From positions 2,108,001-2,172,000 of the forward strand of contig NZ_JAUSXV010000001.1 in assembly GCF_030816295.1 (NCBI RefSeq): a stretch of DNA of 64,000 bases, given 5' to 3'. Positions 25,062 to 37,662 of the stretch are shown here, one piece after another; the stretch's first letter is position 1; every line of letters starts with the position of its first letter. A program made the position numbers and the translations under genes. Below the pieces are notes generated by a model. The model was not told the origin of the DNA. It saw only the letters and a program-made list of their open reading frames with translations, and did not search any database. This DNA is from Microbacterium natoriense. GTDB taxonomy: Bacteria; Actinomycetota; Actinomycetes; Actinomycetales; Microbacteriaceae.

Positions 25062-27329
25062 CTATGGTGCGGCCGGTGCGCCGATGGGGTAGTCACGTGC
25101 TTCGTCCGACGACAGCTTGATGATCGTCGGCACCTTTCCACCGCCGAGACGACGGAGGTCCTCTTCGGTGAGGATGTGGTGCAGCGCTTCGGACTGGTAA
25201 ACGTAGACCTCGGCCCCGTCGGCGATGCGCACGACGGTGCCGTCACGCAGGATCGGAGCGCCGAAGGTGTACGTGCCTCGGTACTGAGCAGACAGGACCT
25301 GGATCGGGGGGACGCGGCCGCCGCCCAGACGCACGAGCGTCTCGTAGTCCTGGATGTGCTGCAGCACGTCGTCTGCACGATGGCGATAGATCTCTCCGAG
25401 GCCGGCGAACTGCACGAATGCTCCGTCGGCCAGTACGGGTCCGTCGCGACCCACCCAATTGGCAGTGCCGAGGCTCCACGAGATCACTCGCAGCGGCGCG
25501 TTCCCGTTGAGCTTCATGAGGGTGCCGTAGTCCTGCACATGACGGAGCTTGGCGTTCTCAAGGAGGAACACATCGCTGGTGCCCTTCGGCTGGATGAAGA
25601 GCGGTCCCGCGTATGCGGTCGAGGAGATCGGCATCCATGCGCAGTCATCGGCGGTGAGCGAGGTCGCGGTGAATCCGCCCGACTCTGTGCCGCTGAGCGG
25701 GTTGAGCGCCCCGGCCGCCGCAAGATACCGCGTCGCCCCGCAGGCGACCACGGGAGAGAGCGCCCCGGGACGCCGAGCCGCGCTCTGGACGGCAGCATCG
25801 GAGACCATGACCATTCGCGTCGCTCCGAGCTCGGCGGCGAGCGAGAGGTCCGGGACCCACACGAGCGCTCCCGTCGGCAGCGTCAGATAGACCTCCGGCT
25901 TGCCGTTGACTCGTGTGAGGCTGTGCAGCGCAAAGACCGGGGGTCCTGCGGAGATGCGGTCGAAGAAGGGGGAGTCCATCGACGCGACGTAGCCCGGGGT
26001 GTCCTTGGAGACTTCGCGCCACGCTTCGATGCTGGAGACATAGCGACGTTGCCCGTTCTGGAGCTGGTAGATCTCCTGCGTGCTCCCGGAGCGGAGGAAG
26101 GCGCCGACATCGGCGCCACGCGTGAAGCTGTCCATGATCGCCGGCTCGAGATTCACGTAGGTCGGGAACGGATAACCGAACATCTCAATCTGTTCGGGCG
26201 TCGCGAAGCGATGGCTGGTGCCGTCGGCTTCGAGGAGGAAGAGCGTTCCCGAGCGCGGGTCATGAACGTATCGACGAGCCGCGGGACCGGCTGGCACGGC
26301 GTTCAGTGCCGACGCGGAGACCGTGACGGCGTCCCCCAGACGTGAGTGGAACGCGGTGTAGTCCTCGATGGTCTGCACGTGGCTCTTCACGCCGTTGTTG
26401 ATGAGGTAGATGGCGTCCTGCCCGGCCGCGCGCACCAGCCCGCGCGCAGGGACGCTTCCTGTCTGTGTGCTTCCGAACCAGTCCGTGAAGTAGTTGTAGA
26501 AGTTGCGATTGCCGTAGGCCGAGCAGCCGTCTCCCTCGCCGTAGCCCGCGCGCAGCGCGGCGGCGTTCGGCTGGTACGGCGTGTAGTAGTAAAGCGCGGA
26601 TGTCGCCTCGTTCTCCACATACACCGGTCCGCGACCGCACGCAGCGTTGGGGTTGTAGAGGATGTTCCAGGTTTTTCCGGGGGCGTAGTACGTGAAGTAA
26701 CGCCCCTCCGTGTAGATCTTCATCTGTCGACCCGCACCGTAGATCTGATAGAAGAATCCGGCGTAGGCAGGGTCGCAGGGCGCGGTGTCGGGGCACCCCT
26801 GGCCGAGAGCCATGGTGTAGCGCCAGTCGCTCGGCCACGTGTGTGTGACGAGCCCCTGCTCCTTCTGCAGCATCACGATGAACACCTGAGGGTTGATCCC
26901 GCAGGACTGCGCGACGCGATAGATGATGGTCGCGGCCGATTCGTTCCCCGCGCCCTGATAGCCGTTGCAGTACTTGTCGGCCGGTCGGTTTGGGGTGTTC
27001 TGTCGGTAGTCCTTGAGGCAGACGTATCCGGCGCGGCACGAGGGAACCTTCGAACGGAAGAAGGAGTCGATCGTCTGGGGCGTCATCGTCGACGTGTCAT
27101 AGAAAACCGCGTTCGAGATGATGTTGCCGGGGCGGAAGCCGTCGGTGATCAGCGCCTTGACGGGGGATGCGGCGGTCTTAGCCACCGCTGAGGCCCCAAC
27201 GGTCGCAGGCGTCGAGTTCGCGGAGGTGACCGCGCTCGCAGGACTCGCGATCAGGAGCGACGTTGCGAAGACGACGGCGGCCGCGCTGGAGACGAGCGCG
27301 CGCAGACGTGAGGTTCGAGAGCCGGTCAC
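25062..27329 (-). CDS. secreted protein with lysozyme-like domain and seven C-terminal repeats
   Basis: A 755-residue protein starting with GTG at 27329. A signal peptide covers 1-33 (ending SPASA). Residues about 58-290 form a cysteine-rich globular domain; VFIVMLQKEQGLVTHTWPSD places a glutamate (residue 157) in a context resembling lytic transglycosylase or lysozyme folds, so cell-wall glycan binding or cleavage is possible but unproven. From about 300 to the end are seven repeats of about 45-65 residues, each with a short beta pair (such as GQDAIYLINNGVKSHV, STQEIYQLQNGQRRYV and AEVYVYQSEALHHIL) followed by a helix and usually an AGP or GAP end. No wall-sorting signal is seen. It stands between the glycosyltransferases and the rhamnose operon. 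The exact function is not recognised. Confidence 0.75.
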   Translation of the reverse strand: MTGSRTSRLRALVSSAAAVVFATSLLIASPASAVTSANSTPATVGASAVAKTAASPVKALITDGFRPGNIISNAVFYDTSTMTPQTIDSFFRSKVPSCRAGYVCLKDYRQNTPNRPADKYCNGYQGAGNESAATIIYRVAQSCGINPQVFIVMLQKEQGLVTHTWPSDWRYTMALGQGCPDTAPCDPAYAGFFYQIYGAGRQMKIYTEGRYFTYYAPGKTWNILYNPNAACGRGPVYVENEATSALYYYTPYQPNAAALRAGYGEGDGCSAYGNRNFYNYFTDWFGSTQTGSVPARGLVRAAGQDAIYLINNGVKSHVQTIEDYTAFHSRLGDAVTVSASALNAVPAGPAARRYVHDPRSGTLFLLEADGTSHRFATPEQIEMFGYPFPTYVNLEPAIMDSFTRGADVGAFLRSGSTQEIYQLQNGQRRYVSSIEAWREVSKDTPGYVASMDSPFFDRISAGPPVFALHSLTRVNGKPEVYLTLPTGALVWVPDLSLAAELGATRMVMVSDAAVQSAARRPGALSPVVACGATRYLAAAGALNPLSGTESGGFTATSLTADDCAWMPISSTAYAGPLFIQPKGTSDVFLLENAKLRHVQDYGTLMKLNGNAPLRVISWSLGTANWVGRDGPVLADGAFVQFAGLGEIYRHRADDVLQHIQDYETLVRLGGGRVPPIQVLSAQYRGTYTFGAPILRDGTVVRIADGAEVYVYQSEALHHILTEEDLRRLGGGKVPTIIKLSSDEARDYPIGAPAAP

Positions 27330-27335
27330 CCACCC

Positions 27336-27341
27336 ATTGTG
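27336..27341 (-). promoter_or_regulatory. possible -10 box (CACAAT) for the repeat-protein gene
   Basis: CACAAT on the minus strand ends six bases before the GTG at 27329 and supports that codon over the earlier in-frame ATG at 27428. Confidence 0.4.
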
Positions 27342-27434
27342 ACGGAAAGCAACAGATGATGCCACTGTGATTAGTGTGATGCAAGTCGATTGCGGATCTG
27401 GCAGTACCTCACAGCGGCGATGTGACACGATGTT

Positions 27435-29305
<1,871 letters not shown>

Positions 29306-29311
29306 CGAAGC

Positions 29312-30727
29312 GTGAGCAAGATCGAATTCGGCAAGAGCCTCGCGCGGGTCGAGACCGGTATCCCCGGTCTGGTTGTCTTCGACCTTCCGGTGCATGGGGA
29401 CTCACGTGGGTGGTTCAAGGAGAACTGGCAGCGCGAGAAGATGACCGAGATGGGACTGCCCGATTTCGGGCCGATCCAGAACAACATCTCCTTCAACGAC
29501 GCCGTCGGGACGACGCGCGGCATCCACGCGGAGCCCTGGGACAAATGGGTCTCGGTCGCGACCGGGCGCATCTTCGGCGCATGGGTTGACCTGCGTGAGG
29601 GACCGACGTTCGGCGCAGTCTTCACGGCGGAGATCGACCCCTCAAAGGCGATCTTCGTGCCCAGGGGCGTCGGAAACTCATATCAGACACTCGAGGCCGA
29701 CACTGCGTATTCATACCTCGTCAACGATCACTGGTCGCCGGAAGCGTCGTACTCCTTTCTGAATCTCGCGGACGAAACCACGGCGATCGCGTGGCCGATT
29801 CCTCTGTCCGAGGTGGAGGTCTCCGCGAAGGACCTCCGTCACCCTCGCCTCGCAGACGTCACTCCGATCCCGGCGCGGAAGGCGCTCGTAGTGGGCGCCA
29901 GCGGCCAGCTCGGCCGAGCGTTGCGCGGCGAGCTGGGTACGTCGGCGCGCATCGAATGGACGACGCGAGCCGAGTTCGACCTCGGCGCCCCCGATGTCGA
30001 CTCTGCCCGGCGTTGGCGGGACTACGACACGATCGTGAACGCGGGCGCGTACACTGCAGTTGATCTCGCCGAGACCGCTGACGGACGCAAGGATGCCTGG
30101 ATGGCAAATGCCGCCGGTCCCGCTGCTCTGGCGCGAATCGCGACGGAATACGGCATCACGCTCGTGCACGTGTCGAGCGACTATGTCTTCGACGGGACGT
30201 CCGAGCGTGCCTACCGTGAGGACGCCCCCGTGTGCCCGCTCGGTGTGTACGGCCAATCGAAGGCGGCGGGTGACCTCGCGGTCAGCACCTCGCCTCGCCA
30301 CTACATCGTGCGCACTTCCTGGGTTATCGGCGAGGGTAAGAACTTCGTCAGGACGATGGTGTCTCTCGCCGAGCGGGGGATCAGTCCTTCGGTGGTAGAC
30401 GATCAGCGCGGGCGCCTCACGTTCGCCAGCGAGATCGCCCGTGCGATCTCTCACCTGCTGGCGACCCGGGCACCATACGGAACCTACAACGTGACCGGAG
30501 GCGGCGCGCCTCGGACCTGGGCGGAGATCGCGGCTGACATCTTCGCTCTCACAGATGCAGACCGCTCCCGTGTCACGGGTGTGAGTACGGCCGACTACTT
30601 CTCGAAAGCCAGGGGTCCGGTTGCACCTCGTCCGCTCAACAGCGTGCTCGATCTGACGAAGATCGAGGCGACGGGATTCGTTCCCCGTGACGCCGGAGAG
30701 CAGCTGCGGGAGTACCTGGGTTCGTGA
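29312..30727 (+). CDS. fused dTDP-4-dehydrorhamnose 3,5-epimerase / dTDP-4-dehydrorhamnose reductase
   Basis: A 471-residue protein joining the last two steps of dTDP-L-rhamnose synthesis. Residues 1 to about 185 are an RmlC-type cupin; RGIHAEPWDKWVSVATG replaces the usual RGLHYQ motif but keeps the histidine base. Residues about 190-471 are RmlD: KALVVGASGQLGRAL for NADPH, VNAGAYTAVDLAE, HVSSDYVFDGTSERAYREDAP and YGQSKAAGD with Tyr-x-x-x-Lys. The start is GTG 29312, six bases after rmlB; the stop overlaps the acyltransferase start. Fusions of this type occur in several Actinobacteria. Confidence 0.93.
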   Translation: MSKIEFGKSLARVETGIPGLVVFDLPVHGDSRGWFKENWQREKMTEMGLPDFGPIQNNISFNDAVGTTRGIHAEPWDKWVSVATGRIFGAWVDLREGPTFGAVFTAEIDPSKAIFVPRGVGNSYQTLEADTAYSYLVNDHWSPEASYSFLNLADETTAIAWPIPLSEVEVSAKDLRHPRLADVTPIPARKALVVGASGQLGRALRGELGTSARIEWTTRAEFDLGAPDVDSARRWRDYDTIVNAGAYTAVDLAETADGRKDAWMANAAGPAALARIATEYGITLVHVSSDYVFDGTSERAYREDAPVCPLGVYGQSKAAGDLAVSTSPRHYIVRTSWVIGEGKNFVRTMVSLAERGISPSVVDDQRGRLTFASEIARAISHLLATRAPYGTYNVTGGGAPRTWAEIAADIFALTDADRSRVTGVSTADYFSKARGPVAPRPLNSVLDLTKIEATGFVPRDAGEQLREYLGS

Positions 30728-32859
30728 GCGCGCCCGCTCCGGCGGACGTGCGCACACGCGCGGCCGCGCGTACCCGTCGGTTCCGCACTGATATCCAGGC
30801 GCTTCGTGCCGTCGCGATCGGTCTGGTGGTGCTCAACCACCTGTGGCCGGACCGGATACCCGGCGGCTACGTCGGGGTCGACGTGTTCTTCGTGATCTCC
30901 GGGTTCCTCATCACCGGCCATCTGCACTCGGAACTCGAGAGGACAGGGCGGGTCCGATTGGCATCGTTCTACGCCAGGCGGATCCGCCGTCTGCTGCCCG
31001 CGGCCCTCCTCGTGCTGGCCGTCACGCTGCTCGGTGTGTGGTGGCTTCTCCCGTACACGAGATGGATGGACAACGCCGTACAGGCGATCTCGAGCACGCT
31101 CTATGTGGAGAACTGGACCCTGGCAGGGCTCTCAGTGAACTACTCCGCTCACAACGCGGCCGCCAGCGCCGTGCAGCACTACTGGTCGCTGTCGGTGGAA
31201 GAGCAGTTCTATCTCGTCTGGCCGCTTCTGCTCCTGTGCGTCGCCGCGTCCGTGATGCGTTGGCGGCGCAGCTCCGACCGGCGCAGGGTGCTCTTAGTCG
31301 TTGTCGCAGCGGTCGCCGCGCTGTCCTTCCTCGCGAGCATCCTGTACACGGCGTCCGCGCCCGCTCAGGCGTACTTCGTCACCTTCACGCGGGCCTGGCA
31401 GTTCGCCGTCGGCGCCGTCGTCGCGCTGATTCCGGCTGCTCTGCTCGGACGGCTCAACGTGCTGGGAGCGTCCGCCCTCGCGGCAGCGGGATTCCTCGGA
31501 ATCGCTGCGTCTGCGTTCCTGTTCGGATCCGAGACGGCGTACCCCGGGGCGGTGGCCGGTATCCCGGTCCTCGCGACGGCTGCGGTGATCGTCGCCGGCA
31601 CCGGACGGAGGGCGCCGCTGTGGGGGATCTCCGTGGTCACCGATCGCAAGGCGGTCCAGTGGCTGGGAGATGTCTCATACTCGCTCTACCTGTGGCACTG
31701 GCCGCTTATCATTCTCTTGCCCTTCCTCATCGCTCAACCGCTGTCGTGGTGGTCGAGGCTGCTAATCCTCGCCGTCGCGCTGTTGCTGGCCGGGGGGAGC
31801 CGCCGATGGATCGAGGTCCCGGCGCAGCGCGCCTCCTGGTGGCGCAGCGCACCTCGGGCATTTCTGGGCGGCGGCGCGATGATGGCGATGGTCGCCGCGA
31901 TCGGGCTCCTGCTCCTGGCGGGAGCCACGGTGCGCAGCACTGCCCTGCCGTCCCCCGGGCAGCAGTCGGGCCCGTGTCATGGTCCGGACGCCCTGGCCGA
32001 TCCCGGTGCCTGTGATCCGTCGGCTCAGGTCGCCGACCCTGTGGTGACCGAGCAGGACGCCTATTTCGGTCTCGCCGCGGAGTGCGGCGAACTTCAGGAA
32101 CGGCTCATGTTCGACGATCGACAGACCACGCGAGAATGCGATTTCTCGCGCGACGGCGAAACGGGGCCGCGAGTCTGGCTCGTCGGCGATTCGCACGCCG
32201 AGCAGTGGCAGGCGGCGATCTTCCCTACGGCCAGAGCGGAGGGTTGGCGGCTCACGATCAGCTCCTTTCCGGGATGCCCGCCTGCGGACGTCGCGTTCAT
32301 CGGCTTCGATGCGCCGTGGGGTCCCGTGGACTACGAGCGGTGCCGGGACTGGGCCGAAGCGCTCTCTGAGGAGTTGCTCGCCGAGAAGCCCGATCTCGTC
32401 GTGACGTCCATGGCTGCGCGGCAGCAGCTGCTCGACGACGGGAGCGGACGATCGCACGATGAGCAGTTCATCGATGGCCTGCGGCGTACCTGGAGTCGCT
32501 GGACTGACGCGGGAATCGCCGTGGTTCCGATCGCCGACACACCGCTCAACGGCGACGTGCGCGACATCGACTGCCTGGTGCTCAATAGCGAGTCGCCCTC
32601 AGCATGTGCCGTGCCTAGGTCGGCGGCGACGCCTCCTGATGCGGTAGCCCTCGCGGCGGCGGCGCCTCTGAGCGATGTGTGGCCCGCAGACCTGACATCC
32701 TTCCTCTGCGACGACTCGCTCTGCTTCGCAGCGGTCGGTGGTGAGCCTGTGTTCTACGACGCCGACCATCTCAGCAGTGCCTACGCCGCCATGCTCGGAG
32801 ATCGTCTCCGGATCGTTATCGACTCGGCGTTGCAGCGGTCGGTGGTCGCGAACGGATGA
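30724..32859 (+). CDS. acyltransferase 3 family protein with C-terminal SGNH-like domain (OafA/YrhL type)
   Basis: A 711-residue protein. About ten membrane helices in residues 20-415 form the acyltransferase-3 domain, with FRTDIQALRAVAIGLVVLNH near the start and YWSLSVEEQFYLVWPLLLL (about 156). Residues about 455-705 are an extracytoplasmic SGNH-hydrolase-like domain: VWLVGDSHAEQWQAAI supplies the GDSH motif and FYDADHLSSAYA the C-terminal Asp-His. Such enzymes O-acetylate surface polysaccharides. It overlaps rmlCD (GTGA), so acetylation of a rhamnose-containing glycan is a reasonable guess. Confidence 0.9.
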   Translation: MSAPAPADVRTRAAARTRRFRTDIQALRAVAIGLVVLNHLWPDRIPGGYVGVDVFFVISGFLITGHLHSELERTGRVRLASFYARRIRRLLPAALLVLAVTLLGVWWLLPYTRWMDNAVQAISSTLYVENWTLAGLSVNYSAHNAAASAVQHYWSLSVEEQFYLVWPLLLLCVAASVMRWRRSSDRRRVLLVVVAAVAALSFLASILYTASAPAQAYFVTFTRAWQFAVGAVVALIPAALLGRLNVLGASALAAAGFLGIAASAFLFGSETAYPGAVAGIPVLATAAVIVAGTGRRAPLWGISVVTDRKAVQWLGDVSYSLYLWHWPLIILLPFLIAQPLSWWSRLLILAVALLLAGGSRRWIEVPAQRASWWRSAPRAFLGGGAMMAMVAAIGLLLLAGATVRSTALPSPGQQSGPCHGPDALADPGACDPSAQVADPVVTEQDAYFGLAAECGELQERLMFDDRQTTRECDFSRDGETGPRVWLVGDSHAEQWQAAIFPTARAEGWRLTISSFPGCPPADVAFIGFDAPWGPVDYERCRDWAEALSEELLAEKPDLVVTSMAARQQLLDDGSGRSHDEQFIDGLRRTWSRWTDAGIAVVPIADTPLNGDVRDIDCLVLNSESPSACAVPRSAATPPDAVALAAAAPLSDVWPADLTSFLCDDSLCFAAVGGEPVFYDADHLSSAYAAMLGDRLRIVIDSALQRSVVANG

Positions 32860-32914
32860 CCTCGAACGGCGGGCAACGAGTTTTCGAGTCGGTGCACCGC
32901 ACCGCGCCCTCAGC

Positions 32915-34147
<1,233 letters not shown>

Positions 34148-34157
34148 GAGAGAAGCA

Positions 34158-36062
34158 ATGTTCGACAACGAGAAGAAGCGCTACGTCACTGTCAATCACA
34201 CTGTCTTCCCCACAGAAGGAGTGGCCGAGGTATCTGCGCTGTACGTAGACACGGGTTCCGGGGACGGCTCGCAGCCGGGCGAGGCGTATGAGATCGTCAG
34301 CCGCCGAGGCATCAGGGTCTACGCCCATCGGCGTGTGTCTCTGAGCACGTTTTTCAACGCGTTCCCCGCGAGCTACTGGCAGCACTGGACCAAGGTCCGT
34401 GCGGTGCGACTCGTAACGACGGTCGAAGGCCGTGGCTTGATCTCCGTGTACAAGTCCAGCGCTCGTGGCCGGGCATCTGCTCTCGCATCCAAGTCGTTTT
34501 CCGACGAGACGGTGACGTTCGACCTTCCGGTGACGTCGTTCATCGACGGCGGGTCCTATTGGTTCGACATCGCCGCAGGCGGCGCCGATGCCACGCTCGT
34601 CTCCGCCGAGTGGCAGGTCGCTGCTCCAGATGGATGGACCCCCGGCAAGGCTACGGTGGGGATCACGACGTTCAACCGCCCGTCGTACTGCCTGAACCAG
34701 ATCATCGCGGTCGGACAGAACGAGCATGTGCACGATGTGCTGGACCGGGTCATCGTCGTGGACCAAGGCACGGACCTCGTGTCGGATCAGCCGGGCTTCA
34801 CAGAAGCGGCTGATCGGCTGGGCGACAAGCTGGTGATCATTCGCCAACCGAACCTCGGCGGCTCCGGAGGGTTCTCGCGAGCCATGCTCGAGTCTCTGGG
34901 ATCCGAGGAGAGCACCTACGTCCTGCTCCTCGACGACGACGCCATCTCCGAGCCTGAAGCGATCATCCGCGCCGTTCGATTCGCCGACTTCGCGGCAGCA
35001 CCGACCATCGTCGGTGGAGGGATGCTTCACCTCGACGACCGTTCGGTCCTTTACACCCAAGGCGAAGTGTGGGACCAGAACAAGTCCTGGATGCGACCGT
35101 CAGGTGCCAGCGAGTACGACCACGACTTCGCAGAGGATACGTTGCGCGCCACACCGGAGCTGCACCGCTATCTCGGAGCGGATTTCAACGGCTGGTGGAT
35201 GTGCCTCATACCGACCACCATCCTTCGCGAGATCGGGCTGTCGCTTCCGGTGTTCCTGAAGTTCGACGACATCGAATACTCGCTCCGCGCTCGCGAGCAC
35301 GGATATCCCACGGTGTGCCTCCCAGGCGTGGCCGTGTGGCACATGGCGTGGCACGACAAGGATCCGACGCGCACGTGGGAGGAGTACTTCATCCACCGCA
35401 ACCGCGTCATCACGGGGCTGCTGCACTCGCACGTGCGCAACGGAGGATTCCTTCCCTTGCACTCCTTCCTCGGCGACATCAAACTTCTGTTCATGCTGCA
35501 GTACTCCGCTGTGCGCCTTAGGCACGAGGCTATGCGGGACGTCTTTCGGGGACCGGGCGGTCTTCCGGATCTCCTGCCGCGCAAGCAGGCCGAGATCCGC
35601 GAAATGCGGACGCAGTTCATCGACTCCAAGGTCGTAGAGGATTTTTCTGCACTGCCCCCGGTGCGGCGTTCGTCTGTCGCGGTCATGGGAGCCGTGAGCA
35701 AGCCGTCGAATCCGATCTCGGCGCTGATCCTTGCTGCACGGGTCGGTGTGCGCCAATTGGTGATCAAGCAATCGTCGGGGAGTCGGCGCAACCCGGAGCG
35801 TATCATTCCGGCGCAGGACATCACCTGGTGGCGATTCGCCGACATCGACTCAGCTCTGGTCACGTCTCCCGACGGGCTCGGCGTCGCCTGGTACCAGCGC
35901 GATAGAGCGATGATGCACCGCTTCCTGTGGCGCAGCATCCGTCTGAATCTACGACTCGCCACGAACTGGGGCCGCCTCGCGGCTCAATACGCGGAGGGGA
36001 CCCCAAGGATCACGTCCGCGGACGAATGGCGGAGGACATTCGACAGTGTCCAGCAGGACTGA
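34158..36062 (+). CDS. glfT2: galactofuranosyltransferase, GlfT2-like
   Basis: A 634-residue protein, close to the 637 residues of mycobacterial GlfT2, which polymerises galactofuranose from UDP-Galf. An N-terminal beta-rich domain (about 1-155) precedes a GT-A domain: ITTFNRPSYCLNQI (about 170), NLGGSGGFSRAML (about 234), LLDDDA with the metal-binding Asp triad (259-261), and VWHMAWHDKD with His395 and His399, matching the family's catalytic histidine region. A C-terminal helical domain follows. GAGAGAGAAGC lies just before the ATG. It is followed by an ABC exporter, so the polymer is probably exported after elongation. Confidence 0.9.
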   Translation: MFDNEKKRYVTVNHTVFPTEGVAEVSALYVDTGSGDGSQPGEAYEIVSRRGIRVYAHRRVSLSTFFNAFPASYWQHWTKVRAVRLVTTVEGRGLISVYKSSARGRASALASKSFSDETVTFDLPVTSFIDGGSYWFDIAAGGADATLVSAEWQVAAPDGWTPGKATVGITTFNRPSYCLNQIIAVGQNEHVHDVLDRVIVVDQGTDLVSDQPGFTEAADRLGDKLVIIRQPNLGGSGGFSRAMLESLGSEESTYVLLLDDDAISEPEAIIRAVRFADFAAAPTIVGGGMLHLDDRSVLYTQGEVWDQNKSWMRPSGASEYDHDFAEDTLRATPELHRYLGADFNGWWMCLIPTTILREIGLSLPVFLKFDDIEYSLRAREHGYPTVCLPGVAVWHMAWHDKDPTRTWEEYFIHRNRVITGLLHSHVRNGGFLPLHSFLGDIKLLFMLQYSAVRLRHEAMRDVFRGPGGLPDLLPRKQAEIREMRTQFIDSKVVEDFSALPPVRRSSVAVMGAVSKPSNPISALILAARVGVRQLVIKQSSGSRRNPERIIPAQDITWWRFADIDSALVTSPDGLGVAWYQRDRAMMHRFLWRSIRLNLRLATNWGRLAAQYAEGTPRITSADEWRRTFDSVQQD

Positions 36063-36109
36063 CGACGTGTCGGCACCGCAGCGTGCCGGCATGACCCGGC
36101 GGGGGTGAG

Positions 36110-36928
36110 ATGAGAGGTTCGACCACCGGGGCCCCGGGGACGCCCCGGAGATACCTGCATTCGCTGTGGCTGCTGTCTGCCCGGGATCTGAAGGTCCGCT
36201 ATTCCACGAGCATGCTCGGGTATCTGTGGTCAGTGCTCGATCCGCTGGTGATGAGTGCCATCTACTGGTTCGTCTTCACTCAGGTGTTCCATCGCGACGT
36301 GGGTGAGGAACCGTACATCGTCTTCCTGATCAGCGCGCTGCTGCCGTGGGTGTGGTTCAACGCCGCAGTCGGCGATTTCACCAGAGCGTTCAAGAAGGAC
36401 GCCCGGCTGGTCCGCTCGACGGCGATCCCCCGCTCGATCTGGGTGAACCGCATCGTGCTGAGCAAGGGCATGGAGTATCTGTTCTCACTGCCGGTCCTCG
36501 TCCTCTTCATCGTGGTGAACCTGCTGATCGAGAAGAACCCCGACCAGGTGGTCCAGGTCGGGTGGGGTGTGCTCTGGCTGCCGGTGGCCATCCTTCTGCA
36601 GACGGTCCTTCTCGTGGGCCTCGGTCTCCTGATCGCCCCGCTCTGCGTCATGTACGTCGACCTCGAACGCACGACCGCCCTCATCCTGCGCGCGATGTTC
36701 TACGCGACGCCGATCATCTACAACGTCACCGATCTTCCGGGCATCGCGCAGACGCTGGGAGCGTTCAACCCGCTCGCGGGCATCTTCATGCTGTATCGGA
36801 TGCCGTTCTTCCCCGAACAGTGGAATCCCTTCGCCCTCATGATCAGCGTGCTGATGAGCCTGTTCATCCTCGTGCTCGGCGCCTGGGTGTTCCGCCGTCT
36901 CGAGCGCCCCGTGCTGAAGGAGCTGTGA
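36110..36928 (+). CDS. polysaccharide ABC exporter, permease (Wzm-like)
   Basis: A 272-residue ABC-2 permease with six membrane helices. ARDLKVRYSTSMLGYLWSVLDPLVMSAIYWFVFTQVF is the signature N-terminal segment. With the downstream ATPase it forms the second exporter in this window. Its position directly after glf and glfT2 parallels mycobacterial Rv3783/Rv3781, which export lipid-linked galactan. The stop shares one base with the ATPase start (TGATG). Confidence 0.9.
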   Translation: MRGSTTGAPGTPRRYLHSLWLLSARDLKVRYSTSMLGYLWSVLDPLVMSAIYWFVFTQVFHRDVGEEPYIVFLISALLPWVWFNAAVGDFTRAFKKDARLVRSTAIPRSIWVNRIVLSKGMEYLFSLPVLVLFIVVNLLIEKNPDQVVQVGWGVLWLPVAILLQTVLLVGLGLLIAPLCVMYVDLERTTALILRAMFYATPIIYNVTDLPGIAQTLGAFNPLAGIFMLYRMPFFPEQWNPFALMISVLMSLFILVLGAWVFRRLERPVLKEL

Positions 36929-37662
36929 TGACGGCTGCGATCGAAGTCCACGACCTCGGCGTGCGGTTCCGGCGCAACCGCCGTGGCCGTCGCAATTTCA
37001 AAGACCTGTTCGCCGGCGCCAAGCGCCGTTCGCGCCCCGGCGAGTTCTGGGCCCTGCGCGGAGTCTCCTTCTCGGTGCAGCAGGGTGAATCGATCGGCGT
37101 CGTCGGGCGAAACGGTCAGGGCAAGTCGACTCTGCTCCGCCTCGTCGCGGGTGTCCTCCTGTCCGACGAGGGAACCGTGACGGTCAACGGGGGAGTGGCG
37201 CCGCTGATCGAGATCACGGGCGGCTTCGTCGGAGACCTCAGCGTGCGCGAGAACGTGCGCCTCACCGCGGGATTGCACGGCATGTCCCGCGACGAGGTGT
37301 CGCGGCGATACGACGGCATCATCGAGTTCGCCGAACTGGGCGGCTTCGAGGACACCCCCTACAAGCATCTCTCCAACGGCATGAAGGTGCGCCTCGCGTT
37401 CTCGGTCGTCTCCCAACTCGACGAGCCGATCCTGCTCGTCGACGAGGTCCTCGCCGTGGGCGACAAAGCCTTTCGCGAGAAGTGCTATAAACGCATCGAC
37501 GAGCTCCTCGCGGAGGGGCGCACCCTGTTCTTCGTCAGCCACAACGAGCGCGACCTGCGGCGTTTCTGCACTCGCGGCCTCTATCTCGACAAGGGCGGTC
37601 TCGTTCTCGACGCCCCGATCGCCGAGGTGCTCGATCGCTACAACTCAGACCACCCGAGCTGA
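36928..37662 (+). CDS. polysaccharide ABC exporter, ATP-binding protein (Wzt-like)
   Basis: A 244-residue ATPase. Walker A is GRNGQGKST (60-68), the signature HLSNGMKVRLAFSV and Walker B ILLVDEVLAVGDKAF. It has the N-terminal basic extension of the Wzt/TagH family and no C-terminal sugar-binding domain. ATG 36928 is chosen because it overlaps the permease stop and starts the conserved core; the same frame is open back to 36346 only by GC bias. Most likely exports the galactofuranan made by the two genes upstream. Confidence 0.92.
   Translation: MTAAIEVHDLGVRFRRNRRGRRNFKDLFAGAKRRSRPGEFWALRGVSFSVQQGESIGVVGRNGQGKSTLLRLVAGVLLSDEGTVTVNGGVAPLIEITGGFVGDLSVRENVRLTAGLHGMSRDEVSRRYDGIIEFAELGGFEDTPYKHLSNGMKVRLAFSVVSQLDEPILLVDEVLAVGDKAFREKCYKRIDELLAEGRTLFFVSHNERDLRRFCTRGLYLDKGGLVLDAPIAEVLDRYNSDHPS

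Noticed and set aside
24372..26345. A 657-residue plus-strand frame opposite the DPM1-like and repeat-protein genes
   Set aside because: It crosses two well-supported minus-strand genes and their promoter and shows no motif.
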